The notes beneath the pieces are model-generated. The model was not told where the DNA came from, ran no database searches, and was given only the letters and a program-made list of their open reading frames with translations. Made by a program: the position numbers and the translations under genes. A DNA stretch of 47,827 nt from Phenylobacterium sp. (lineage in GTDB: Bacteria > Pseudomonadota > Alphaproteobacteria > Caulobacterales > Caulobacteraceae). The stretch spans positions 1 through 47,827 of the forward strand of contig NZ_WGNY01000046.1 of NCBI RefSeq assembly GCF_016124325.1. The letters are read 5' to 3'. Positions 1 through 9,855 of the stretch are shown here, piece after piece. Every line of letters starts with the position of its first letter. The stretch's first letter is position 1.

Positions 1-96
1 GTGCGCCGCTCCCCATCGGGCGCAGGTGGTAGCGCGCTTCCGAGCGCCCGACCAGTGGGCGGACGCGCACGGACCTAGCGAGGGGAGGGATCAGCC
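1..96. other. Window edge, no gene seen
   Basis: GC-rich stretch between the window edge and the tRNA. No supported reading frame, and no clear terminator for the minus-strand tRNA, was found. It may belong to a neighbouring intergenic region. Confidence 0.4.
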
Positions 97-173
97 TGGC
101 GCACCCGACACGATTCGAACGTGTGACCTTTGCCTTCGGAGGGCAACGCTCTATCCAGCTGAGCTACGGGTGC
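97..173 (-). tRNA. tRNA-Arg (anticodon CCG)
   Basis: Read on the minus strand, the 7-bp acceptor stem GCACCCG pairs with CGGGTGC, followed by discriminator G and an encoded CCA (97-99). The D-arm has the usual AGCTC..GAGC form. The anticodon stem TTGCC/GGCAA encloses the loop CTCCGAA, so the anticodon is CCG, reading the arginine codon CGG, which is common in a high-GC genome. The T-arm carries the GTTCGAATC loop. Without CCA the gene is 100-173. It is divergent from the PQQ dehydrogenase to its right. Confidence 0.96.
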
Positions 174-327
174 GGGCCGAGCGGAGCGTGTCTCTAGCCG
201 AAAGGGCGCGTCGCCGCAAACCTCGGGCGCGGATTTCAGGCGGGCAATCGTGCGGGAGCGCGCTGGAGCTAGCTTCCGCCGCAACGCGGGCCGTCGAAGG
301 CCCGGTATGATCGGAGCAGGGGGAAGC

Positions 328-2253
328 ATGGGCGTCTGGAAGCGGTTCGGTGGTTTCGCCGCCCTGGCCGGGGCGGCCGCGATCGTCGGCGCCGGGCTGG
401 CCGGCGCAGGGATGCGGGCCGAGGCCCAGGCCACCGACGAGGCGCCGCCGCCCGGAAAGCTGGTCTACGATCAGCACTGCGCCGCCTGCCACAACGCGCC
501 GGAGGCCGGCAGCCGGACGCCGCCTGTGGCGGCTCTGCGCAAGATGAGCGCCGAGACGATCTCCACGGCGCTCACCACGGGCGTGATGAAGCCCATCGGC
601 GACGGCCTCGATCGCCGCCAGCTCCGCGACCTCGTCGCCTATCTCGCCGCGCCCGAGGGACCGGCCGGGACCGAGTGGATCGACCAGGCCATGTGCCCGG
701 CCGGCCAGCGCGAGGTCGACCTGTCGGGCAAGGCCGCCCAGGCGGGCTACGGCGTCGACACCGACAATTCCCGCCGCATGAGCGCCGCCCAGGCCGGCCT
801 GACCGGCAAGGCGGCGGCCGATCTGGAAGTGGCCTGGACCTTCGCCTTCCCGCGCACCTCGGGCCTGCGCGGCCAGGGCGTGGTGGTGGGCTCTACCCTG
901 TTCTATCCGGCGGGCCAGGCAGGCTATCTGCTGGCGCTGGACACCCGAAGCGGCTGCGTGAAATGGGCGGTCAAGACGCCGTCCCAGCTGCGCGCCAGCC
1001 TGGCCTACGGTCGCCTGGGCCCGAACGGGCCGATGGGGCTCGTCGGCGGCGACATGGCCGGCCAGCTCACCGCCTTCGACGCGAAGACGGGCGCGGTCGC
1101 CTGGCGCGCCGACCCGCGCCACGACAAGACCGTGCCGCTGTCGGGCACGCCGATCTTCGCGGGCGACCGGATCGTGGTCCCGATCTCGGCCATCGACGTC
1201 GGCAACGCCATGCGCCCGACCTTCGAGTGCTGCAAGGCGCATGGCGCGCTGGCGGCGGTGGACGCGGCGAACGGCAAGGTGCTGTGGACCTGGCACACCA
1301 TGGCCGACGCAACGCCGCTCGGGCGGAAGAACTCGCAAGGGGTTGAGATGTACGGCCCCTCCGGCGCGCCGATCTGGTCGAGCCCCTCGGTCGATCTGAA
1401 GGCAGGCGTCGCCTACACCGCCACAGGCGAGAACACCTCGCCCCCGGCCACGAACACCAGCGATTCCCTGGTCGCGGTCGACCTCGCCACGGGCAAGGAG
1501 AAGTGGGTGTTCCAGGCGCTCGCCAACGACGTGTGGAACATGTCGTGCCCGGTGGGCTCGCCCACCGGCGGCCGCAAGCCGGGCCCCAACTGCTTCTTCG
1601 CCGATGAAGGCAGCGTGCTGCGCGACCACGACTTCGGCGGCGGCCCGGTGATCTGGCGCGGGAAGGGCCGGACCCTGATCCTCGGTGGGCAGAAGTCGGG
1701 CGACGTCTGGGCGCTCGACGCCAGGACGGGCAAGCCGGTCTGGCATCACCAGTTCGGCAAGGGCACGCCGCTGGGCGGGGTGCATTGGGGCGTCGCCACC
1801 GACGGCGTGCGGCTGTTCGCACCGATCGCCGATCCCGGCGTGCCGCCGGCCGACAACGCCGCGGGCCTCTACGCCATCGACATCGCCAGCGGCAAGGTCG
1901 CCTGGTCGTGGAAGGCCACGCCTGACTGCGAGGGCGACCGCAAGGCCCGCGTTCCCACCTGCGGCGTTCGCTTCGGCCTCTCGGCGCCGCCGCTGGTCGT
2001 GGATGGCGCGGTGATCGCCGGCGGGTTGGACGGGCGGCTCTATGTGTTCGACGCCAAGAGCGGCAAGCTGCTCGCCACGCACGACACGGCCATGACCTAT
2101 GCGCCGCGGAACGGCATCAAGGGCGCGGGCGGCTCGATCGACGCCGCCGGGCCCTTCGCCGGCGACGGCATGGTCTTCGTCAGCTCGGGCTACGGCAGCT
2201 TCGGCCAGCAGGCCGGCAATGTGCTGGTGGCGTTCCGGCCGAAGTCAAAATGA
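328..2253 (+). CDS. Secreted cytochrome c / PQQ beta-propeller dehydrogenase (PVA-dehydrogenase-like)
   Basis: A 641-residue periplasmic quinohaemoprotein. Start ATG 328 is preceded by AGGGGGA at good spacing; earlier in-frame starts at 250 and 307 lack this. Residues 1-35 look like a signal peptide ending near AEAQA. A single cytochrome c motif CAACH lies at residues 51-55. After it come repeated propeller blades with PQQ docking motifs such as GKVLWTW, GKEKW and GKPVW. A vicinal Cys-Cys pair (FECCKAHG), which in quinoprotein alcohol dehydrogenases forms the ring over PQQ, is present. Haem first and PQQ second, with total length near 640, resembles polyvinyl-alcohol dehydrogenase and differs from methanol-dehydrogenase-type enzymes, where the cytochrome is C-terminal. 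Substrate is not known; an alcohol or polyol is likely, with electrons passed through haem c. It stands alone and converges on dnaJ. Confidence 0.82.
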   Translation: MGVWKRFGGFAALAGAAAIVGAGLAGAGMRAEAQATDEAPPPGKLVYDQHCAACHNAPEAGSRTPPVAALRKMSAETISTALTTGVMKPIGDGLDRRQLRDLVAYLAAPEGPAGTEWIDQAMCPAGQREVDLSGKAAQAGYGVDTDNSRRMSAAQAGLTGKAAADLEVAWTFAFPRTSGLRGQGVVVGSTLFYPAGQAGYLLALDTRSGCVKWAVKTPSQLRASLAYGRLGPNGPMGLVGGDMAGQLTAFDAKTGAVAWRADPRHDKTVPLSGTPIFAGDRIVVPISAIDVGNAMRPTFECCKAHGALAAVDAANGKVLWTWHTMADATPLGRKNSQGVEMYGPSGAPIWSSPSVDLKAGVAYTATGENTSPPATNTSDSLVAVDLATGKEKWVFQALANDVWNMSCPVGSPTGGRKPGPNCFFADEGSVLRDHDFGGGPVIWRGKGRTLILGGQKSGDVWALDARTGKPVWHHQFGKGTPLGGVHWGVATDGVRLFAPIADPGVPPADNAAGLYAIDIASGKVAWSWKATPDCEGDRKARVPTCGVRFGLSAPPLVVDGAVIAGGLDGRLYVFDAKSGKLLATHDTAMTYAPRNGIKGAGGSIDAAGPFAGDGMVFVSSGYGSFGQQAGNVLVAFRPKSK

Positions 2254-2260
2254 CCTGTCA

Positions 2261-2300
2261 CCCCGGCCCAGGCCTGCGATAGCAGGCCGCCGAGCCGGGA
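2261..2300. terminator. Nested hairpin between convergent genes
   Basis: GGCCTGC (2271-2277) pairs with GCAGGCC (2282-2288) across a GATA loop, inside an outer CCCGGC (2262-2267)/GCCGGG (2294-2299) pair. It lies between the PQQ dehydrogenase stop and the dnaJ stop, so it can end both transcripts. There is no strong T-run on either side. The form also resembles a REP-like palindrome, so terminator function is inferred. Confidence 0.55.
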
Positions 2301-2306
2301 CCGATC

Positions 2307-3464
2307 CTAGGCCTGGCCGGTCACGTTCTCCCAGAACCGCTTGGCCTTGCCGGTGAAGCCGGCGGCCTTGGGGTGCTGCTGCTCGCCGCAGGTCTCGGCC
2401 AGTTCGCGCAGCAGTTCCTTCTGGCGGGCGGTGAGCCCGGTGGGCGTTTCCACGAACAGCTCCACCACCAGATCGCCGCGCTGGCGCGAGCGGAGCGAGG
2501 GCATGCCGCGTCCCTTCACGCGCACGGTGCGGCCGGTCTGGGCGCCTTCGGGCACCTGGACGGTGATCTTGCAATTGCCGTCGCAGTTGTCGCCGCCCAG
2601 CAGGCAGGGGGCCTCGATCTCGCCGCCCAGGGCCGCGACGCACATGGGCACCGGCACGGTGCAGAGCAGGTCCAGGCCGTCGCGCTCGAACAGGTCGTGC
2701 GGCCGCACCGAGACGAAGATGTAGAGATCGCCGCGCGGACCGCTGCGCAGGCCCGCGTCGCCTTCGCCGGCGAGGCGGATGCGCGCGCCGTCGTCCACGC
2801 CCGGCGGGATGCGTACGGCCAGCTTGCGATGCTTCCGAACCAGTCCGTGGCCGTGGCATTCGAGGCAGGGGTCCATGACCATCTGGCCCGAGCCGCCGCA
2901 GCGGGGGCAGGTGCGCTCGATGGAGAAGAAGCCCTGGCTGGCGCGGACGCGGCCGGCGCCCTGGCAGGTCGTGCAGGTGGTGGGGCTGGTGCCGGGCTTG
3001 GCGCCGGTGCCTTCGCAGGCCTCGCAGCTCAGCGTCGCGGGCGCCTCGACCTCGACCTCGGCGCCGGCGTAGGCCTGCTCCAGGGTGATCTCCAGGTCGT
3101 AGCGCAGGTCGGCGCCGCGCGCCGGCCCGCTGCGCTGGCGCTGGCCACGGCCGCCGAACATGTCGCCGAAGACATCGCCGAACACCTCGTTGAAGATGTC
3201 GTGGACGTCGTGGAACTGGGCGCCTCCGCCCATGCCGCCCTGGCCGTTGACGCCGGCGTGGCCGAAGCGGTCGTAGGCCGCCCGCTTCTGCGGGTCGGAC
3301 AGGACCGAATAGGCCTCGTTGACTTCCTTGAACCGGCCGGCGGCTTCCTCGCAGCCGCCGTTGCGGTCGGGGTGATGTTCCATGGCGAGCTTGCGGAAGG
3401 CCGCTTTGAGCGCGGCCTCGTCGCAACCGCGGTTCACGCCCAGGATCTCGTAATAGTCCCGCAT
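2307..3464 (-). CDS. dnaJ: Chaperone DnaJ
   Basis: Hsp40 co-chaperone that stimulates the DnaK ATPase and delivers unfolded clients in the cytoplasm. The 385 residues show a J domain (1-70) with HPD at 31-33, a G/F-rich linker rich in phenylalanine and aspartate (about 71-115), and a cysteine-rich zinc domain with four CxxCxGxG units (Cys 149/152, 166/169, 188/191, 202/205). The C-terminal substrate-binding domains contain VPEGAQTG and KGRGMPSLR. A cysteine-bearing insert (CLLGGDNCDGNCK) replaces the short turn usual in E. coli DnaJ; from memory, Caulobacter relatives carry something similar. It lies 171 bp downstream of dnaK on the same strand and probably shares its heat-shock promoter. Confidence 0.97.
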   Translation of the reverse strand: MRDYYEILGVNRGCDEAALKAAFRKLAMEHHPDRNGGCEEAAGRFKEVNEAYSVLSDPQKRAAYDRFGHAGVNGQGGMGGGAQFHDVHDIFNEVFGDVFGDMFGGRGQRQRSGPARGADLRYDLEITLEQAYAGAEVEVEAPATLSCEACEGTGAKPGTSPTTCTTCQGAGRVRASQGFFSIERTCPRCGGSGQMVMDPCLECHGHGLVRKHRKLAVRIPPGVDDGARIRLAGEGDAGLRSGPRGDLYIFVSVRPHDLFERDGLDLLCTVPVPMCVAALGGEIEAPCLLGGDNCDGNCKITVQVPEGAQTGRTVRVKGRGMPSLRSRQRGDLVVELFVETPTGLTARQKELLRELAETCGEQQHPKAAGFTGKAKRFWENVTGQA

Positions 3465-3509
3465 GAAAACGTCAGGTGCTCAGAATCTGGTGGAATGAAA
3501 GGTGAGCGG

Positions 3510-3551
3510 CCCCCCGCCCGGCTGCAAGGCTCGTGGCCGCGCGGGCGGGGG
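3510..3551 (-). promoter_or_regulatory. Hairpin in the dnaK-dnaJ spacer
   Basis: CCCCCGCCCG at 3511-3520 is a perfect inverted repeat of CGGGCGGGGG at 3542-3551, with a 21-nt loop. It lies in the 171-bp gap between dnaK and dnaJ. The hairpin is followed on the minus strand by CCTTTC and no T-run, so it could be a partial attenuator or an RNA-stability element. Confidence 0.45.
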
Positions 3552-3635
3552 AACCGGTTACCGCGAAGACGGCGGCGACGTCCCCATGGTCCCCTTCATC
3601 GCACTGTTGGCGTTGGGGGGCCATGGGACGCCTCG

Positions 3636-5546
<1,911 letters not shown>

Positions 5547-5688
5547 AGCCTAGGTCTTGCTCGCTCCTTGTTGGCGGACGTCGCGGGTGGGCCTTCTAAT
5601 GAAGCGCCCGAGGAAAAGCGACGGCCCCGGTTCGAATAAGTGCTCCACCGCCTCCGCTTTCCCTAAACGGAACCCGGCGTCGACTGCG

Positions 5689-5716
5689 ATATGGGGAACA
5701 ACGGGGACCCTGCAAG
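5689..5716 (-). promoter_or_regulatory. Sigma32 (heat-shock) promoter of dnaKJ
   Basis: On the minus strand CTTGCA (5716-5711), preceded by CC, is followed after 14 bases by CCCCATAT (5696-5689). This fits the RpoH consensus CTTGAA-N13..15-CCCCATNT at all but one core position. Transcription would begin near 5682, giving a leader of about 136 nt before the dnaK ATG at 5546. No CIRCE repeat was seen, which fits control by RpoH. Confidence 0.82.
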
Positions 5717-5840
5717 GGCGAATGTCCCTAAACTTTGCATGGATATCGCGCCCTGGCGGCCCGTCTGGACTCGTCGCCTGGCCCCGCGCAGGATCGCGCC
5801 GGGTTCAATCGCCGCGTCCCACCGCGGCTTCGAGGCGGAC

Positions 5841-6704
5841 ATGGTCACACTCACGCGTCCCGAGGGCAACTGGGCGGGGGATCTCGATCTCACGAGGCGC
5901 TCGATCGCGCTGGCGCTGGCCGGCGGCTACGCGGTCGCCGCGTTCTCCGCGGAGGCCGAGCCGATCCATACCGACGAAACGGGTCTCGTGACCGCCACGG
6001 TGGAGATCGCCGCCGCCGACCGGGCGATCCCCGGCTACCTCGCCCGGCCTGCGACGGAAGGCCGCTCCCCCGTCGTCTTCGTCTACAGCGAGATCTTCGG
6101 CGTCCACGAGTGGGTGAAGGACATCTGCCGCCGCCTGGCCAAGGCGGGCTACGTGGCGCTCGCGCCCGACTTCTTCGTCCGCGCGGGCGATCCGTCGACG
6201 CTCACCGACTTCCCGGCGATCATGAAGATCGTGGGCCAGGCGTCCGACGCCCAGGTCACCTCCGACACCGCCGCCGCGCTCAAGTTCCTGAAGGCCCAGC
6301 CGTGGGCCGACACGGGCCGCATGGGCGTGACCGGCTTCTGCTGGGGCGGCGGCAAGACGTGGCTGGCGGTCGAGCGCTTCGCCGAGTTCAGGGCCGGCGT
6401 CGCCTGGTACGGGCCGCTGAAGCCCAATCCCTACCCGCAGACGCCGCCGATCGAGCTGGCGGCCGACCTGCATGCGCCCGTGCTTGGCCTCTACGGCGGC
6501 AAGGACAGGGGCATTCCCGCAGAGGATATCGAGGCGATGCGCGCGGCGCTCAAAGCCGCTGGCAAGACCGACAGCGAGATCGTCGTCTACCCCGACGCCC
6601 AGCACGGGTTCCTGGCCGACTATCGCCAGAGCTACGACCCGGCCGCGGCGGCCGACGGCTGGGCGACGATGCTGGCCTTCTTCAAGGCCCACGGGGTCGA
6701 ATAG
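5841..6704 (+). CDS. Dienelactone hydrolase family protein
   Basis: Alpha/beta hydrolase of the carboxymethylenebutenolidase type, 287 residues. Start ATG 5841 follows GAGGCG and is preferred, because the longer frame from 5691 runs through the dnaK heat-shock promoter. After a short charged N-terminus, LTRRSIALALAGGYAVAAFSA looks like a signal with an RR pair, suggesting export, possibly by Tat. The nucleophile is the family's Cys in GFCWGGG (Cys167), in place of Ser. Later motifs are GGKDRGIP (acid) and DAQHGF (His). Such proteins hydrolyse dienelactone or other small esters; with no aromatic-degradation genes nearby, the substrate cannot be given. Divergent from dnaK. Confidence 0.85.
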   Translation: MVTLTRPEGNWAGDLDLTRRSIALALAGGYAVAAFSAEAEPIHTDETGLVTATVEIAAADRAIPGYLARPATEGRSPVVFVYSEIFGVHEWVKDICRRLAKAGYVALAPDFFVRAGDPSTLTDFPAIMKIVGQASDAQVTSDTAAALKFLKAQPWADTGRMGVTGFCWGGGKTWLAVERFAEFRAGVAWYGPLKPNPYPQTPPIELAADLHAPVLGLYGGKDRGIPAEDIEAMRAALKAAGKTDSEIVVYPDAQHGFLADYRQSYDPAAAADGWATMLAFFKAHGVE

Positions 6705-6721
6705 GCCCAGAGCCTTCCCGC

Positions 6722-6772
6722 AGCCCGTCCGGGCGGGTGAGCCGGCGTCGATTTCACCCTGAGGGGCCCTAG
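6722..6772 (+). repeat. REP-like palindromic element, copy A
   Basis: A 51-bp element starting AGCCCGTCCGGGCGGGTGA and ending TTCACCCTGAGGGGCCCTAG. The reverse complement of copy B (11934-11987) matches it with about seven mismatches by eye, including both arms and the inner GGGTGA/TTCACCC pair. It lies in the convergent gap after the dienelactone hydrolase and supplies the stop codon of the next minus-strand gene. Confidence 0.75.
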
Positions 6773-7194
6773 AACGGCGGTTCCTCGATCCTCGGCGCAG
6801 GCTTGGGCGTCGGCGCCTTGGGCTGGGCCTTTTCGGCGGGCTCCGCGGCCTTCTCCGTTGGGGGCTGGGCGCCGCCAGCCGTCGCGGCCTGCTCGGCCTC
6901 GGCCTTGGCGCGCGCCGCTTCCTCCTTCGCCGCCTTCTCGGCCTCGATCCGTTCGCGCTCTTCCTCGGTGAGCGGCGGCGGGGCGGGCGGACCCTCGATC
7001 CGCTCCTCAACCAGGGGCTGGGCCTCCTGGGCTTCGATCACCGGCGTCGCCGCGCCCGAAGCCGACGCCTTCTCGCCCGGCAGGCGCGCCGGCGGCTGGG
7101 CCGTCACCACGCCCACGGCGAACGACGCCAGGCATGCGCCGCCCAGCGCCAGGGCGACGATCTGCAGAATCGGACGCGGCATCGACCAGTTCAT
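6769..7194 (-). CDS. Membrane-anchored Pro/Ala/Glu-rich protein of unknown function
   Basis: No family recognised. ATG 7194 gives 141 residues; an extension to 7257 is possible but lacks support. Residues 5-30 (MPRPILQIVALALGGACLAS) form one hydrophobic segment, an uncleaved anchor or signal peptide. After VTAQPPARLPGEK the rest is low complexity: a run of charged residues (EEERERIEAEKAAKEEAARA) likely to form a long helix, then a proline/lysine/alanine tail ending APRIEEPPF. This TolA- or envelope-linker-like design suggests a periplasm-spanning or cell-wall role. It is divergent from ftsK; ribosome-binding sequence is weak and the exact start uncertain. Confidence 0.65.
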   Translation of the reverse strand: MNWSMPRPILQIVALALGGACLASFAVGVVTAQPPARLPGEKASASGAATPVIEAQEAQPLVEERIEGPPAPPPLTEEERERIEAEKAAKEEAARAKAEAEQAATAGGAQPPTEKAAEPAEKAQPKAPTPKPAPRIEEPPF

Positions 7195-7259
7195 GGGCCG
7201 CGACCCTAGTCTGCTCGCCAGCGTCGCGGAAGGCCCGCCGCGCGGGGCGGCGATCACGG

Positions 7260-7302
7260 TAAACGCGCGATTAACGGTCCGTGCCGCAAACAGGGCGGAA
7301 TC
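7260..7302 (+). promoter_or_regulatory. CtrA-like site and GANTC site upstream of ftsK
   Basis: TAAA (7260-7263), seven bases, then TTAAC (7271-7275) differs by one base from the CtrA motif TTAA-N7-TTAAC. A GAATC methylation site follows at 7298-7302, 24 bp before the ftsK start. Both are the kind of cell-cycle signal used in Caulobacterales. Confidence 0.4.
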
Positions 7303-7325
7303 CTGCTTCTGGAGGCGATTTGGGG

Positions 7326-9656
7326 ATGGCGCGGGCGGCGCGAAGGACCGGCGGGGAGCTGATGCTCCACATCGCGAAGCTCGCCTGGACGCACCCGGCG
7401 ACAGCGCGCCTGCGCGGCGGAATCACCGCGGCCTTCGGCGTGGCGCTGGCCGCCGCCTTCGCCACCTACGACGCCGCCGACCCGAGCCTCAACGCCGCCA
7501 GCGGCCATGCGCCAACGAACGCGCTGGGCGGGTCGGGCGCGGTGCTGGCCGACATCGGCGTCCAGTCGCTGGGCGCGGCCGCCGGCCTGGCCGCGCTCCT
7601 GATGGTCACCCTGGGGCTGTCGCGGGTCGCCGATCCGGATCCCGATTCGAGCCGGCTTCGCCTGCGGCTGCGCGCGGCGCTGGGCGGCCTGGGGGTGGCG
7701 GGGCTCGCCGGCGCCCTGGCGCTGGCCCCGACGCCTGCGGCATGGCCGCTGGCCAAGGGCCTCGGCGGCTTCTGGGGCGACGCCCTGCTGGACGGCTTCG
7801 CCGGCCTCATCGAATACGCGCGCCTGCCGATGGGCGCGCCGATCGCCTGCGCGGTGCTGGCCGTGGCGGGCGTGGTGGCGCTCGGCTACGGCCTCGGCCT
7901 CTCGCGGGTCGACGTGGGCCGCCTGGCCGCCGCCCTGGCCCCCAAACCGGGCCTGAAGGCCGCCAAGCCGCCCGAGCGGCCGGCGCGCGTGGCGCGCAAA
8001 CCTGTTCTGGAGAGCGTGACGCCTGGCGAGGCCCCCGACGCGGCGCCCGAGCCCGCCGTGTCGGACGGGCCGACGCTGAAGGTGAAGGCGCCCAAGGCCG
8101 CGCCCAAGGAGAGCGTGCGCGAGCAGAAGGAGGCTCAGGCCACCTTCGCCTTCGCGCAGGACGGCGGCTTCCAGCTTCCCGAGCTCTCCATGCTGGCCAA
8201 GGCCAAGCCGCGCGCGGCCCAGTTCGACGAAGGCGCCCTGCGCCAGAACGCCCAGCTCCTGGAGAGCGTGCTCGCCGAGTTCGGCGTGCGGGGCCAGGTG
8301 GACCAGATCCGCCCGGGTCCGGTGGTGACGCTCTACGAACTGGTTCCGGCCGCCGGCGTGAAGTCGGCGCGGGTGGTGGCGCTCGCCGACGATATCGCGC
8401 GCTCCATGAGCGTCGCCTCGGCCCGCGTCTCGGTGGTGCCGGGCCGCAACGCCATCGGCATCGAGCTGCCCAACCAGCGGCGCGAGACGGTCTATCTGCG
8501 CGACCTGCTGGCCGCGCCGGAATACGAGCGGGGCGGCCAGGTGCTGCCCGTGGCCCTCGGCGAGACGATCGGCGGCGAATCCTACATCGCCGACCTGGCC
8601 AAGATGCCCCACCTGCTGATCGCAGGCACCACCGGCTCGGGCAAGTCGGTGGGCGTCAACGCCATGATCCTGTCGATCCTGTACCGGCTGCCGCCCGACC
8701 AGTGCCGGCTGATCATGATCGACCCCAAGATGCTGGAGCTGTCGGTCTACGACGGCATCCCGCACCTGCTGGCGCCCGTCGTCACCGATCCGAAGAAGGC
8801 CATCGTCGCGCTGAAGTGGACCGTGCGCGAGATGGAGGACCGCTACCGCCGCATGTCGAAGATCGGCGTGCGCAACATCGCCTCCTACAACGAGCGCGCC
8901 CGCGAGGCCGCCGCCAAGGGTGAGCATTTCGAGCGGACGGTCCAGACCGGCTTCGACGACGCCGGCCGCCCGATCTTCGAGAGCGAGAAGATCCGGCCCG
9001 AGCCCATGCCCTATCTCGTCGTCATCATCGATGAGGTCGCCGACCTGATGATGGTCGCCGGCAAGGACATCGAAGGCGCCGTGCAACGCCTGGCCCAGAT
9101 GGCGCGCGCCGCCGGCATCCACCTGATCATGGCCACCCAGCGCCCGTCGGTCGACGTGATCACCGGCACCATCAAGGCCAACTTCCCGACCCGGATCAGC
9201 TTCCAGGTCACCTCCAAGATCGACAGCCGCACCATCCTGGGCGAGCAGGGCGCCGAGCAACTCCTGGGCCAGGGCGACATGCTCTACATGGCCGGCGGCG
9301 GGCGCATCACCCGCCTGCACGGCCCGTTCGTGTCGGACGGCGAGGTCGAGGCGGTGGCCAAGTTCCTGCGCGACCAGGGCGTGCCTTCCTATCTGGACGA
9401 GGTCACCGCGGGCGGCGACGAGGACGGCGAAGCCGGCGACCTCGGCCTCGGCGGCGAGGAGAGCAACGATCTCTACGACCGCGCCGTCGCGGTCGTCACG
9501 CGCGACGGCAAGGCGTCCACCAGCTACATCCAGCGCCGCCTGCAGATCGGCTACAACCGCGCCGCCTCGCTCATCGAGCGGATGGAGCAGGAGGGCGTCG
9601 TCGGGCCCGCCAACCACGCCGGCAAGCGCGAGATCCTGGTTTCCGCCGCCCCATAG
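7326..9656 (+). CDS. ftsK: DNA translocase FtsK
   Basis: Septal DNA pump that clears the chromosome terminus and activates XerCD at dif. From ATG 7326 (GGAGG nine bases upstream; preferred over GTG 7281) the protein has 776 residues. The N-terminal part has about four membrane segments (near residues 30-48, 80-98, 115-135 and 160-195). A proline/alanine/lysine linker follows (about 200-290). The motor domain has Walker A GTTGSGKS (about 435) and Walker B VVIIDEVADLMM (about 565), plus the ATQRPSVDVITGTIK signature. The C-terminal winged-helix gamma domain (about 714-776, with SYIQRRLQIGYNRAA) would read KOPS sequences. Complete and typical. Divergent from the Pro/Ala-rich protein. Confidence 0.97.
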   Translation: MARAARRTGGELMLHIAKLAWTHPATARLRGGITAAFGVALAAAFATYDAADPSLNAASGHAPTNALGGSGAVLADIGVQSLGAAAGLAALLMVTLGLSRVADPDPDSSRLRLRLRAALGGLGVAGLAGALALAPTPAAWPLAKGLGGFWGDALLDGFAGLIEYARLPMGAPIACAVLAVAGVVALGYGLGLSRVDVGRLAAALAPKPGLKAAKPPERPARVARKPVLESVTPGEAPDAAPEPAVSDGPTLKVKAPKAAPKESVREQKEAQATFAFAQDGGFQLPELSMLAKAKPRAAQFDEGALRQNAQLLESVLAEFGVRGQVDQIRPGPVVTLYELVPAAGVKSARVVALADDIARSMSVASARVSVVPGRNAIGIELPNQRRETVYLRDLLAAPEYERGGQVLPVALGETIGGESYIADLAKMPHLLIAGTTGSGKSVGVNAMILSILYRLPPDQCRLIMIDPKMLELSVYDGIPHLLAPVVTDPKKAIVALKWTVREMEDRYRRMSKIGVRNIASYNERAREAAAKGEHFERTVQTGFDDAGRPIFESEKIRPEPMPYLVVIIDEVADLMMVAGKDIEGAVQRLAQMARAAGIHLIMATQRPSVDVITGTIKANFPTRISFQVTSKIDSRTILGEQGAEQLLGQGDMLYMAGGGRITRLHGPFVSDGEVEAVAKFLRDQGVPSYLDEVTAGGDEDGEAGDLGLGGEESNDLYDRAVAVVTRDGKASTSYIQRRLQIGYNRAASLIERMEQEGVVGPANHAGKREILVSAAP

Positions 9657-9726
9657 GCGAAACGGCCGCCGCCCGCAGGCGACGGCCCCGGGTCTGGCGC
9701 CTTGCCCGACGCCTGAAACTCCGCCC

Positions 9727-9789
9727 CTTGCTGTCGAATTTTCTCCCGTGGATTCCGCGCCTCCGCCCCATATTGAATTCGACAGCAAG
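9727..9789. repeat. 14-bp perfect inverted repeat between ftsK and ada
   Basis: CTTGCTGTCGAATT (9727-9740) is the exact reverse complement of AATTCGACAGCAAG (9776-9789), separated by 35 bp. The right arm ends 66 bp before the ada ATG. It may be an operator pair or an RNA stem in the ada leader. It is not a typical terminator, because the loop is long and there is no T-run. Confidence 0.7.
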
Positions 9790-9855
9790 CGCCGGAGTTT
9801 TCGGGATCGGCGCGCGCGCTAGGCCGAGGGTCAGCCTTCGCCAAGGAGCATCGCC

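Noticed and set aside
5691..5840. N-terminal extension of the dienelactone hydrolase
   Set aside because: The extension lies over the dnaK heat-shock promoter, and ATG 5841 has a better ribosome-binding site and a natural signal-like start.
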